Shown here piece after piece: positions 17,519 through 26,787 of a stretch of DNA of 64,000 nucleotides. Both the position numbers and the translations under genes were made by a program. The stretch is from the NCBI RefSeq assembly GCF_010120715.1, contig NZ_CP047591.1, positions 1,984,001 to 2,048,000 on the forward strand, written 5' to 3'. The first letter of the stretch is position 1, and every line of letters starts with the position of its first letter. The notes beneath the pieces are model-generated. The model saw only the letters and a program-made list of their open reading frames with translations, was not told the origin of the DNA and did no database searches. The DNA is from Aminipila terrae (GTDB lineage Bacteria > Bacillota > Clostridia > Peptostreptococcales > Anaerovoracaceae).

Positions 17519-18208
17519 ATGTCTTACGAGAAAGCAAAGCTTTTAATACACAGGGAAACAAAAACAGAGACCGTTTTTGTTATGTTTAATCCCGCCGAAT
17601 ACAATCTGACAGATAAAGCAAAGTATATAAATAAACAAGTCCCAGGGCTGGCAGGACCTATTACACAGTTTGTAATGGGAGAAGAAAGTACCCTGGAAAT
17701 CAGTCTGATGTTTGATACTTATGAAACCTCACCCAAGGTTGCCAGTGCTAATGTGGCAGCTAAAATGAACGATAAAAGTGCTCCTGTACATCCAACAAAT
17801 GTAACGAGTCTTACAAAAAAAATAGTAGGGCTTACTCAGATAGATGGACAGCAACACAGGCCCCCAATATGTGAATTTATTTGGGGAAGTCTAAAATTTA
17901 AAGGGGTTGTTACTGAAGTAAAATCTAATTATACCATGTTTACAGAAAGTGGTATGCCAGTAAGAGCCAGGCTGGAAGTCACTTTTCAGTCAGTAATGGA
18001 TTCGGCTGAAAGCAAAAAAAAGTCACCTTTTGAATCACCAGACAGAACCAAGTACAGGACTGTTGAACAGGGTATGCAGCTTTGGCATATAGCCTATGAA
18101 GAATATGGTGATCCTGAACTTTGGAGAGTTATCGCTAAAGAAAACAACATGATGAATCCCAGAGACTTACAACCCGGGCAGATGGTCCGCCTACCTGCGT
18201 TAATATAG
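17519..18208 (+). CDS. LysM-containing tube initiator (Afp7/Pvc7-like)
   Basis: A 229-residue baseplate protein. The N-terminal domain has the family opening VFVMFNPAEYNLTDKAKYIN and the strand MGEESTLEISLMFDTYET. The C-terminal 50 residues are a LysM domain (TVEQGMQLWHIAYEEYGDPE, then LQPGQMVRLPA). In eCIS and T4 (gp53/gp54-like) this protein joins hub, tube and wedge; its LysM acts as a structural connector. GGAGGGAAAGG precedes the ATG. It ends 35 bases before the hub gene. Confidence 0.93.
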   Translation: MSYEKAKLLIHRETKTETVFVMFNPAEYNLTDKAKYINKQVPGLAGPITQFVMGEESTLEISLMFDTYETSPKVASANVAAKMNDKSAPVHPTNVTSLTKKIVGLTQIDGQQHRPPICEFIWGSLKFKGVVTEVKSNYTMFTESGMPVRARLEVTFQSVMDSAESKKKSPFESPDRTKYRTVEQGMQLWHIAYEEYGDPELWRVIAKENNMMNPRDLQPGQMVRLPALI

Positions 18209-18243
18209 CAAGGACATATAAACAAATATAGGAGGAAGACAAC

Positions 18244-19326
18244 GTGGCAGATTTGATGAGCAATAAATTTACATCTTTTCAGGCCTTAAGCCAGAAATAT
18301 AAGAATTTCTTAGTACCGGCTTTGAAAATAAAAGTAAAAGGTCAGGATGTAATATCAAATTTAAATATTGCCATAGAAAATATGTCAGTGGTTCATTCTC
18401 TGGAAACAGCAGGAAGCTGCAACTTTAATATAGTGAATGCCTATGATATAAAAAAAAGACAGTTTGACAGTAATATCATAGATAAATTTAGATTAGGTGT
18501 AGTTATTCAGGTAGAACTGGGATATAGCTCCGCTCTGGAAGTGGTATTTAAAGGTTACATTTCTGAAGTGAATTATAACTTTTCAGAAGTACCCATGCTG
18601 GAAGTAACAGCAATGGACGTGAGAAAATTAATGATGGAGGCCATGGAAAGAAGAAAAAAGTTTTATGTGAAAACCTATTCGGCGGCTTTCTCTGAATTGA
18701 TGCAGGACTATAAAAAAATATGTACACACCTTGTGATTGATAAAACCACAACTCAGCTGGGAACGGATGGTATAAGCCAAAATGCTTCCGACTTTGAATT
18801 TATAAAGGAAGAATTAGCCCCTATAGCGGGACGTGAATTTTTTGTTGTAGCGGGCAAAGCCTTTTTCAGGATTCCGAAAAAGCTTACCGTACCTATTACG
18901 GCATTAACCTGGGGCAGCAGTCTGATTTCATTCAATAAGAGTTCAAACTATTTAAATGCAGAGGTCATTGTGCTGGGTTTTGATGAAGATAAACAAAAAA
19001 GATTTGAGGGGACAGCCATAGCAGTAACAAAAGCACCCCAGATTCCTGTAACTGTAAAAAAGCAACCCATTATATTACCGGATCCAGATGCAACAGATCA
19101 AAAAAAGGCGGAACAGAGAGCAAAATCAGAAGCAGAAAAACTGATTCAGCAGGCTGAAAGCGCTAATGGAATATGCATTGGATTACCCGAACTTGTACCG
19201 GGACGATTCGTTCGTCTGGAGAAAATGGGTAATGATATAAGCAAGAAGTATTACATAACAAAAGTTACACACAGGCTTGGAACCGAAGGGTTTGAGACCG
19301 AATTTGAAACCGGGGGGTGGGATTAA
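18244..19326 (+). CDS. Baseplate hub, phage late-control D/gp27-like
   Basis: A 360-residue hub protein, the part of VgrG that matches T4 gp27. It shows LVPALKIKVKGQDV near the start, IQVELGYSSALEVVFKGYIS, and the C-terminal part with KYYITKVTHRLGTEGFETEF. The start is GTG 18244 with AGGAGG eight bases upstream. It ends in GGG-GGG-TGG-GAT-TAA. One more G in that run would fuse it in frame to the spike gene, giving a 624-residue Afp8/VgrG-like hub-spike. As written, the stop overlaps the next start (TAATG), which is also a normal arrangement. Confidence 0.9.
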   Translation: MADLMSNKFTSFQALSQKYKNFLVPALKIKVKGQDVISNLNIAIENMSVVHSLETAGSCNFNIVNAYDIKKRQFDSNIIDKFRLGVVIQVELGYSSALEVVFKGYISEVNYNFSEVPMLEVTAMDVRKLMMEAMERRKKFYVKTYSAAFSELMQDYKKICTHLVIDKTTTQLGTDGISQNASDFEFIKEELAPIAGREFFVVAGKAFFRIPKKLTVPITALTWGSSLISFNKSSNYLNAEVIVLGFDEDKQKRFEGTAIAVTKAPQIPVTVKKQPIILPDPDATDQKKAEQRAKSEAEKLIQQAESANGICIGLPELVPGRFVRLEKMGNDISKKYYITKVTHRLGTEGFETEFETGGWD

Positions 19327-20117
19327 TGCCTATGGAGAGCCTGTTTGTGCAGGAAAGAAGTTCCGTAAAGGACAAATCAGGAAATAAAAAAATACCTGGT
19401 ATTACCACTGGGATTGTTAAGGACAATTATGATGAACAACACCCCGGTATGGTCAAAGTGGAGATTTTCATGGGTGAGGATAAAAATAATCTTACAGACT
19501 GGGTAAGGGTCATGCAGAACTATGCGGGTAACGGATATGGAAGTTATTTTCTCCCTGAAATAGGTGACGAAGTGATAATCGGATTTAACTTAGGAGAGAT
19601 GAACCGCCCATATGTATTGGGGTGTCTTTGGAGTTCAGGTAAAAATAAGATTCCTGAAAATACGGCAGTAAAGTATAACACCGTAAAAAGAATTAAAACC
19701 AAAGGTGGTCATGAAGTTATCTTTAATGAAGAAAAAAATAAGGGTAGTTTTGAAATTCATACACCAAAGAATCTAAAAATTACTCTGGATGATGAAAAAC
19801 AAACTATAAATATTCAGGATCATAAAGGGGAAAATATCCTTTCTATAGATGGTGAAAACGGCAGCGTGACCATCGAAGCGAAAAAAAGTATTTGCTTTGA
19901 AGCTGGACAGAAAGTTTCTTTAAAATTAAATGGAACAGACAATAGTATTGAACTTAAAGCGGGAAAAATAGATTTAAATGCAAATCAGGCATCAACAATA
20001 AAAGCTCAGAATGTAAAAGTATCAGGGACATCGGTTGAAGTGAAGGGCAGTGGAAGCACTAAAGTTCAGACTTCGGGGGTATTAACCCTCAAAGGTTCCA
20101 TGACAAAGATAAACTAG
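19326..20117 (+). CDS. Central spike, baseplate assembly V/gp5-like
   Basis: A 263-residue spike protein. Residues about 20-100 form the OB-fold (GITTGIVKDNYDEQHPGMVK, then YFLPEIGDEVIIGF and RPYVLGCLW). The remainder is repetitive beta structure of the trimeric needle (VTIEAKKSICFEAG, IELKAGKIDLNA, VEVKGSGSTKVQT). The PAAR-like tip at 32811 should cap it. ATG 19326 overlaps the hub stop by one base, with a GGGGGGTGG Shine-Dalgarno. That G6 tract is one base short of fusing hub and spike, so the two-gene structure should be confirmed. Confidence 0.92.
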   Translation: MPMESLFVQERSSVKDKSGNKKIPGITTGIVKDNYDEQHPGMVKVEIFMGEDKNNLTDWVRVMQNYAGNGYGSYFLPEIGDEVIIGFNLGEMNRPYVLGCLWSSGKNKIPENTAVKYNTVKRIKTKGGHEVIFNEEKNKGSFEIHTPKNLKITLDDEKQTINIQDHKGENILSIDGENGSVTIEAKKSICFEAGQKVSLKLNGTDNSIELKAGKIDLNANQASTIKAQNVKVSGTSVEVKGSGSTKVQTSGVLTLKGSMTKIN

Positions 20118-20132
20118 GAAGGAGGTTTCCTG

Positions 20133-20543
20133 ATGAACAGAGATTTTGCAAAAAGTTTTTTAGGTGCTGGGTGGAAATTTCCTATCACAGTAGATGAAGC
20201 TACTGGCAGAATATCCATCTCACAGTATGAGGAAGATATAAAAGAAGCCATAAAGATTATAATTATGACCAATAAGGGCGAGCGGGTTATGCGTCCGGAA
20301 TTTGGCTGTGATATTCATAAGTACATATTTGGAGGTATGGATTATACTACCATCATGCAGATGGAGAGTGAAGTCAGAGAAGCTTTAATTAATTGGGAGC
20401 CCAGAATCACAGATATAGAGGTATCTGTGGAGATGACGGAGAATCAGGATAATCCGTTGATTAATATCAGCTATGTGGTGAGAGCTACAAACAATCCATA
20501 TAATTTGGTATATCCGTATTTTATAAAGGAAGGCAGTGAGTAA
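20133..20543 (+). CDS. Baseplate wedge protein, gp25/GPW family
   Basis: A 136-residue gp25-like protein which in T4 and eCIS nucleates sheath assembly at the baseplate. It has the lysozyme-like GPW core: FLGAGWKFPITVDEATGRIS, then IKIIIMTNKGERVMRPEFGC, and a final region with YVVRATNNPYNLVYPY. AGGAAGGAGG is placed well before the ATG. It lies between spike and the first large baseplate gene, the standard order. Confidence 0.95.
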   Translation: MNRDFAKSFLGAGWKFPITVDEATGRISISQYEEDIKEAIKIIIMTNKGERVMRPEFGCDIHKYIFGGMDYTTIMQMESEVREALINWEPRITDIEVSVEMTENQDNPLINISYVVRATNNPYNLVYPYFIKEGSE

Positions 20544-20557
20544 GGAGGCGTAGTGAA

Positions 20558-23515
20558 TTGAGGATTCCTAATATTGATAATAGAACCGAAAAGGACATTA
20601 TTAAATATATTAAAAAAATTCAGCCTGCTTATACACCTGAGTGGCGCTTTGAGGAAAAGAATCCAGATGTGGGCTCTGCGCTGGCTATGATTTATACGGA
20701 CATGTTTTATGGCACCATAAGAAAGTTCAATCATATACCCAGAAAAAACCGGCTTGCATTTTACAATGAAATTGATGCAGGGCTTTTGCCGGCAATACCT
20801 GCTTTTGGATACGTTACCTTTGGATTGTCAGGAGCTCCGGTTTCCGGTGAGGCGGTAAAGAAAGGGACACAGCTAATTGCTGATACGGAAGATGAAGAGG
20901 AAGGGACTACCATCTTTGAAACGGAGAACGATGTTTTTGTAACTGCAGCAAGGATACAGAACATTTTTTGTACCAGTGGGGTCAATGATTTCATAAGTTG
21001 TGTAGCAGATGAAACAGAGCTTAATCAGGCTAATAAACCAGATAAAGAAGAAGGATTTTATTTATTTGATATAAAAGCAGAAAATCTGCAGCAGCATGTA
21101 ATATATTTCAGCCAGGCCCATGCACTTAATATAAAAAAGGGAGCATGGATAGAAATCCTTTTAAATCCTCACTATCAGCACCAGGTGCCTAAGGACCAGA
21201 TGGAAGCACTGTTGGATGCCAGAAAAAGTAAATGGGAGTACTATACAGATAATGGATGGGAAAGCTTTGATGGTCAAAAAGTCCAGGGAGGCAGATTGTT
21301 ATTTTTTAAGAGTGAGCGTCAGCCAGCTTTCGCGCCATGTGAAATAAATAAGATGCAAAGTTGCTTGATGAGATGCACAGTCAATGACATAAGTGATTTT
21401 GAGAATCTGAGTCTGGACAGGATTGAAATTTCATCAATGGGTGCAGGATTAGAACCGGATATGGTTCTCACTGACGATATAGAACAGAATATTCATGAAT
21501 TTTTTCCTTTCGGTGAAAAAATGTCCCTTTACAGTGATGTATATATAGCTGCTGAAGATGCTTTATGTAAAAAAGGCGCGGATATAAGACTGACATTTAA
21601 TCTAAACTTTATAAGAATTCCTGTAGATCTGGATATGGCAGCTTCAAATGTTAACTGGAAACTTATCATGAAGCGCAGCGAGTTTAAACCGGATAAAGAT
21701 TATGATATCACCATAGAAGATGTTATATGGGAATACTATAACGGAAATGGATGGACCAGGTTATTTCCTTCTGATGAGTACAGAGACACCTTTACTACGG
21801 AATATGGAACATTAGGGCAGTTCCGAGTCATAGACTTTAAATGCCCCATGGACATGGAGAAAATACTCATCGGTTCTTTTGAATCTTACTATATAAGAGT
21901 GCGGGTCTTAAAAGTGAACAACTTATATAAGACCAAGGGAGAATACGTTGCACCAGTTATAGATGGAATGGCTTTTAGCTATGATTATAAGGAAAAGGGA
22001 AGGCTTCCGGAGTATATCTATACGGAAAATAATCTGGAAAGGAAAAGCTATGAAGAAAGGCAGCTTTCTGATGATTTGTTTTTTTTCAAACCCTTTTATA
22101 CCATGGAACAAAAGAAGACCGCACTTTATTTAGGGTTTGATATGGCTCCATCAGGTGGGCCTGTAAAGATGCTTTTTGACCTTAAAGACACCATCACAGA
22201 TAAACTTACCCGTATTTCATGGGAATATTATAGTGATAAAGAGTGGCGGACTTTAAATGTTACAGATGAGACAGAAAACTTTAAAAAAACTGGGATTGTT
22301 ACTTTCATGGGCCCAGGGAATTTTAAGAGAAGTTTATTATGGAACAGGGAATTATACTGGATTCGGCTTATTGATAATGGAGAGCGGTATAACAACGTTA
22401 AACTACCGGTTCAGCTTCCCAGGCTGTTAAATATATATATGAATACTACTCAGATAAAAAATGTTCAGACAAATATTACGGAATATTTTTATGCAGAGCC
22501 TCAGGATGTGAGTTTCCAATGCCAGCTGTTGCACAATAAAATCCAGGAGGTGCAGGTCCAGGTATTTGAAGAGGGAAACTGGGTCAACTGGACTGAGGTT
22601 GAAGATTTCATAGACTTAAATGATGAGAGAAGACGGTATACCGTAGACCGGAATGAGGGAATAGTCAGATTTTCTGACAGGAAAGAAGAAGGACTGATTT
22701 CTTTTAATCAGGAAGAGACAATAAAAGTTACATACAGTACAGGGGGAGGAAGTATAGGTAATCTGCCAAAGGGAGCCGTAAACCGGACCGCATACTCCAT
22801 TGGATTTATAAATGAAGTAGACAATCCTTCTGTAACTTTTGGGGGCTGTGATATAGAAGAAACAGAGGCTGCAGCTTACAGGAATGGTCAGGCATTAAAG
22901 CATGGATACAGGGCTGTGACAGCGGGGGATTTTGAAAGTATGGCCATGGAAGCAACACGAAATATTTACAGGGCAAAATGTTTCCCAGGGTATAACGAGC
23001 TGGGGTCAAAAACTCCTGGGGCATTAACACTGGCTTTACTTCAAAAAGATTTTATGAAGGGAAGAGCTTATTTTGGAGCTGTAGCAGAGCAGGTGAAAAA
23101 CTACATCGAAAAAAGATGCAGTAGTAATATCATTGATTTAAACCATTTTTTTGTAGTGGAACCTCAATTCATGGAAATGTGCGTAAAAGTAGAACTATCC
23201 GTAAGAGAATATAATCAGGTATTTAAAGTAAAAGAGCAGATTGAAAACCGCTTAAATGAGTTTTTAAATCCACTAACAGGAAATTTTGACGGCAGGGGAT
23301 GGAATATTGGAAGGCTTCCTAATCCTACACAGGTTTTAAACTGTCTGAAGGATATAGAAGATATTTCTTACCTGAAAAATGTTTTTGTATCTGCTTATAC
23401 AGAAGGAAAATTCGGGAGAGTGGAGGCTGATCTGGATAAGGCAGCCAGTATAAGGTTTGCGTTACCCCTGGCAGGCACTCACGAAATCATAATTTCTGTA
23501 GACGAAGGAAGGTGA
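20558..23515 (+). CDS. Large baseplate protein (Afp11/Afp12-like, gp6/J-related)
   Basis: A 985-residue baseplate wedge protein. The N-terminus has the family pattern IKKIQPAYTPEWRFEEKNPD followed by LAMIYTDMFY. It contains two similar WEYY modules (IWEYYNGNGWTRL and ISWEYYSDKEWRTL) and a C-terminal J-like region (YRAVTAGDFESMAMEATRNI). TTG 20558 is the start, with AAGGAGG nine bases upstream. It is the longer of two adjacent paralogous baseplate proteins; in Afp/PVC the corresponding pair forms the wedges around the hub. Confidence 0.9.
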   Translation: MRIPNIDNRTEKDIIKYIKKIQPAYTPEWRFEEKNPDVGSALAMIYTDMFYGTIRKFNHIPRKNRLAFYNEIDAGLLPAIPAFGYVTFGLSGAPVSGEAVKKGTQLIADTEDEEEGTTIFETENDVFVTAARIQNIFCTSGVNDFISCVADETELNQANKPDKEEGFYLFDIKAENLQQHVIYFSQAHALNIKKGAWIEILLNPHYQHQVPKDQMEALLDARKSKWEYYTDNGWESFDGQKVQGGRLLFFKSERQPAFAPCEINKMQSCLMRCTVNDISDFENLSLDRIEISSMGAGLEPDMVLTDDIEQNIHEFFPFGEKMSLYSDVYIAAEDALCKKGADIRLTFNLNFIRIPVDLDMAASNVNWKLIMKRSEFKPDKDYDITIEDVIWEYYNGNGWTRLFPSDEYRDTFTTEYGTLGQFRVIDFKCPMDMEKILIGSFESYYIRVRVLKVNNLYKTKGEYVAPVIDGMAFSYDYKEKGRLPEYIYTENNLERKSYEERQLSDDLFFFKPFYTMEQKKTALYLGFDMAPSGGPVKMLFDLKDTITDKLTRISWEYYSDKEWRTLNVTDETENFKKTGIVTFMGPGNFKRSLLWNRELYWIRLIDNGERYNNVKLPVQLPRLLNIYMNTTQIKNVQTNITEYFYAEPQDVSFQCQLLHNKIQEVQVQVFEEGNWVNWTEVEDFIDLNDERRRYTVDRNEGIVRFSDRKEEGLISFNQEETIKVTYSTGGGSIGNLPKGAVNRTAYSIGFINEVDNPSVTFGGCDIEETEAAAYRNGQALKHGYRAVTAGDFESMAMEATRNIYRAKCFPGYNELGSKTPGALTLALLQKDFMKGRAYFGAVAEQVKNYIEKRCSSNIIDLNHFFVVEPQFMEMCVKVELSVREYNQVFKVKEQIENRLNEFLNPLTGNFDGRGWNIGRLPNPTQVLNCLKDIEDISYLKNVFVSAYTEGKFGRVEADLDKAASIRFALPLAGTHEIIISVDEGR

Positions 23516-23519
23516 GCAT

Positions 23520-25583
23520 ATGCTTCCAAATATAGACTTGGATGATGAAAGATTTGCAGATATAACAGAAAAAGCAAAAAAATTAATAACAAAATATGCT
23601 CCTGAATGGACGGATTACAATGCACATGATCCTGGAATTACTTTTATAGAAATGTTTGCCTGGCTAAAAGAATTACAGCAGTACAGGATGGATCAGATAG
23701 GGATAGAAAGCCGTAAAAAATTTTTAAAGCTTTTAGGTATAAAAAGGATTATGAAGGAACCGGCAAAAGCTTATGTAAAGATTATATCATCTGATAAAAA
23801 CATGCATCTTGGACGAGGCTTTAAAATTTGGGCAGATAATATACCCTTTGAGACAGAAGAAAAAGTATACATATCAAAATCACGCATCATTGAAGGTATT
23901 TTAAAGACAAGTGATAAAACAGTAAACTTTTCAGGGGAAAGAGCCTTAGAGGGTGAAAATCTCTGGTTTTATATTTTTGGAAGAAATCCGGAAATAAATA
24001 GTGAGTTCTATCTGTTGTTTGACAATCCTTTTGAAGTAAACGAAGAAATTCATATGTTTATAGATATTTTTAATGATTATGAAATACATAGAAATCCAAT
24101 TGGTTTTGGACAGGAAATGGCTCAGGGGATTACAGACATCAAATGGCAGTACTATTCAAAAGGAGAATGGAAGGATTTACAGGTTCTGGCAGATGAGACT
24201 TTTGGTCTTATTCAAAGCGGAATGATTAAATTTAAGATTCTGGAAGAGATGTGTTCATTCCATATAAAAAATACAGGTTTTTATATAAGGGCCGTATTAA
24301 ATGAAGGTGTATATGATGTTCCACCAGTCTTAACGGGAATATCTATAAATGTTGTGCCTGTAAAACAACAGGATACAGTAAGTGAATATGAAGATTTCCT
24401 CATAACAAGTGGAAACATCAATTTTCAGAGTGGTTCCTATCTGGAGAAAACAGGAAAAAGCAGATACTTTATTTTACAAGACGGTGTCTTTTCAGAGATA
24501 GAGCAGGAGTCGCTTAAACAAAGAACAGGTCAGATAAATGAAAAACAATCCCTTCTTATACGACGTGTAAATTTTCTTGAAGAGGAAGAATTACACCTGG
24601 AGCCAGGCATAGGAAATGGCTTCCCCTATCAGGAATTTAAAATACAGATTAATAATGTTATGCAAAAGGGTTTTGAAATTTTTGTAGAAGGTGAAAATGG
24701 TTTTACAGTCTGGCAGCGAGTTGAAGACTTTGACATATCAGGCCCTGAATCTAAACATTATAATCTGGATGAAGAACAGGGAATCATCCGTTTTGGTGAT
24801 TGTGAAAAGGGCATGGCACCCGATGGCAGGATTATAATCATTGGATGCAGGACAACAATGGGACAGAATGGCTGTGTAAAGGAAAACCAGATTAAAGAGT
24901 GTAACCAGGTAAATACAGATTTTGAGATTATAGGAAGCAGCAGAGGCCTGGATGGTAGAAATACAGAAACCTTAGATGAATGTTTTAAAAGATTCCAGCA
25001 TGAACGCTTTAAAGTTGAAAGGGCAGTTACATACGAGGATTATGAGCGAATAGTAAAAAGTACACCGGGTCTTATGGTAAATAATTGTAAAGCCATACCA
25101 GCAAGCAAAATGCCAAAACTGGATGGAAGCATTGAGGAAAATTGCATAAATATAGTGGTTCAGCCCTATTCTATGGATGGTTTTAAGAAACTTAGCAAAG
25201 CTTATATAAACAAAATTTATGAGCAGCTTGAAACAAGAAGATTAATTGGAACCAAAGTAAATGTGCTGTCCCCAGAATACATAGGAATTGTGATTTTTGC
25301 AGAAATAGCTGTTAAAGCATATTATCGAAATGCTGAGCAGGAAATAAAAGAAGCTGTAAACAATTTTTTCAGCAGGTCTTCCGAAAGTTTTGGAAGGCCC
25401 GTACAATACAGTACTATTTACGGAATTATAGATACACTGGAATGTGTTTCTGCAGTAAATTCTCTTGTGATAGATGCTCAGGGCAGAAGTATCAGAAGAA
25501 GTTCGAATGGCGATGTAATGATTCCAGAGAATGGAATGGTTTATATTAAAGAGGCAGAATATGTTTTAACTGTGTCAGAATAG
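23520..25583 (+). CDS. Second baseplate protein (gp6/J-like)
   Basis: A 687-residue protein opening with the characteristic eCIS baseplate block LITKYAPEWTDYNAHDPGIT, then FIEMFAWLKELQQYRMDQI. The middle carries an IKWQYYSKGEWKDL module similar to the preceding gene, and the last 200 residues are the J-like domain with VERAVTYEDYERIVKSTPGL and SPEYIGIVIFAEIAVKAYY. GGAAGGTGAG precedes the ATG four bases after the previous stop. It should form the wedge heterodimer with the 985-residue protein. Confidence 0.92.
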   Translation: MLPNIDLDDERFADITEKAKKLITKYAPEWTDYNAHDPGITFIEMFAWLKELQQYRMDQIGIESRKKFLKLLGIKRIMKEPAKAYVKIISSDKNMHLGRGFKIWADNIPFETEEKVYISKSRIIEGILKTSDKTVNFSGERALEGENLWFYIFGRNPEINSEFYLLFDNPFEVNEEIHMFIDIFNDYEIHRNPIGFGQEMAQGITDIKWQYYSKGEWKDLQVLADETFGLIQSGMIKFKILEEMCSFHIKNTGFYIRAVLNEGVYDVPPVLTGISINVVPVKQQDTVSEYEDFLITSGNINFQSGSYLEKTGKSRYFILQDGVFSEIEQESLKQRTGQINEKQSLLIRRVNFLEEEELHLEPGIGNGFPYQEFKIQINNVMQKGFEIFVEGENGFTVWQRVEDFDISGPESKHYNLDEEQGIIRFGDCEKGMAPDGRIIIIGCRTTMGQNGCVKENQIKECNQVNTDFEIIGSSRGLDGRNTETLDECFKRFQHERFKVERAVTYEDYERIVKSTPGLMVNNCKAIPASKMPKLDGSIEENCINIVVQPYSMDGFKKLSKAYINKIYEQLETRRLIGTKVNVLSPEYIGIVIFAEIAVKAYYRNAEQEIKEAVNNFFSRSSESFGRPVQYSTIYGIIDTLECVSAVNSLVIDAQGRSIRRSSNGDVMIPENGMVYIKEAEYVLTVSE

Positions 25584-25596
25584 AGGTGAGTAATCT

Positions 25597-26787
25597 TTGA
25601 AAAACTCAACGAAGTATTTTGTATTTAATAAAGAAGCGGATTACAGGAAGGGAATTTTACAAAATATTTCTGTAGATGGAGCTGCTATAAAAATTGAAGA
25701 TTTGGATTCTGGAAAACCATCTGTTTTTTATAGCAGAGTTTTAGACAGTCTGGAAAGGGGAACTTTGTGGCATAGAATACTGATAAGGTCTAAAAGCCTT
25801 GGAGATGCCTCAATAAAGTTTACATTTTATGCTTCCGACAGCAGAACTGTTGCGATAGATCATGTGAACTTGGATATTGAAGAATTACTGAATCAGGAGG
25901 AAGTGTCTCAGGAAGAAAAGGAGCGGATATTGCAACCCTTGGAAACCGGATGGGTTTTTAATCCGGAGGACATGCTTCTAAGAGGCGCAAAGGGAAGGTT
26001 TTTCTGGTTTAAATTAGAGTTGTTTGGAATGGGTGATGAATCTCCAGAAATCCATCATATAAAAATTTACCTTCAAAAAGAAAACTGGATATCTTATCTG
26101 CCTGAAATATATCAGGAGGATAAAAAAAGCAAAAACTTTTTAGAAAGATACCTGAGCATTTTTCAGTCTATATATGAAGAGATGGAAGAAAAAATCAACA
26201 ATATAGCAGAATCTTTTGAGCCTGACCTGGTATCGGGGGAACTGCTTGAGTGGCTTGCAGAATGGCTGGCTATAGATGACATTTATGTATGGAATGAAAC
26301 ACAACTGAGATTTCTGGTTAAAAACAGTATAAGGTTTTATAAATACAGGGGAACCAGGCAGTGCATTTCTGATATGGTAGAACTTTATATTGGGCAGAAG
26401 CCTTATATTATTGAAAACTATCAGCTGGAAAGTTATTTAGAAAATGACAGTTCCGCAAATTTACTCCATGGATTATATGGGGATACCAATTACCAGTTCA
26501 CAGTAATAGTTCCTGAAAACTGTGTGCCAACCACGAAGGAATATAAAACCATATTAAAGATTATAAGCAGTGCAAAGCCAGCCCATGTAGAAGCAAATTT
26601 AGTGGTTTTAAAGCCATATATTTTCTTAGATAAATATTCTTATCTTGGCATGAATAGTGTGCTGGGCCAGTACAGGCCGGCAAACCTGGATGGTTTTACA
26701 GCATTACCTTTTAGCAGTATTGCAGAAAAAAATATATTACAGGATAACAGCCTTACATGGAATGTAGAAAAGGAGAGTGAAACGTGA
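25597..26787 (+). CDS. Baseplate tail protein I-like
   Basis: A 396-residue protein. The first 170 residues are a beta-rich N-terminal domain seen in eCIS versions. The C-terminal half is the P2 gpI-type domain: WISYLPEIYQEDKKSKNFLE, then FEPDLVSGELLEWLAEWL, and FYKYRGTRQCISDMVELYIG. In phages gpI joins wedge and tail fibre. The start is TTG 25597 with AGAGGTGAG upstream. Its last four bases overlap the next gene, so translation is coupled. Confidence 0.92.
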   Translation: MKNSTKYFVFNKEADYRKGILQNISVDGAAIKIEDLDSGKPSVFYSRVLDSLERGTLWHRILIRSKSLGDASIKFTFYASDSRTVAIDHVNLDIEELLNQEEVSQEEKERILQPLETGWVFNPEDMLLRGAKGRFFWFKLELFGMGDESPEIHHIKIYLQKENWISYLPEIYQEDKKSKNFLERYLSIFQSIYEEMEEKINNIAESFEPDLVSGELLEWLAEWLAIDDIYVWNETQLRFLVKNSIRFYKYRGTRQCISDMVELYIGQKPYIIENYQLESYLENDSSANLLHGLYGDTNYQFTVIVPENCVPTTKEYKTILKIISSAKPAHVEANLVVLKPYIFLDKYSYLGMNSVLGQYRPANLDGFTALPFSSIAEKNILQDNSLTWNVEKESET

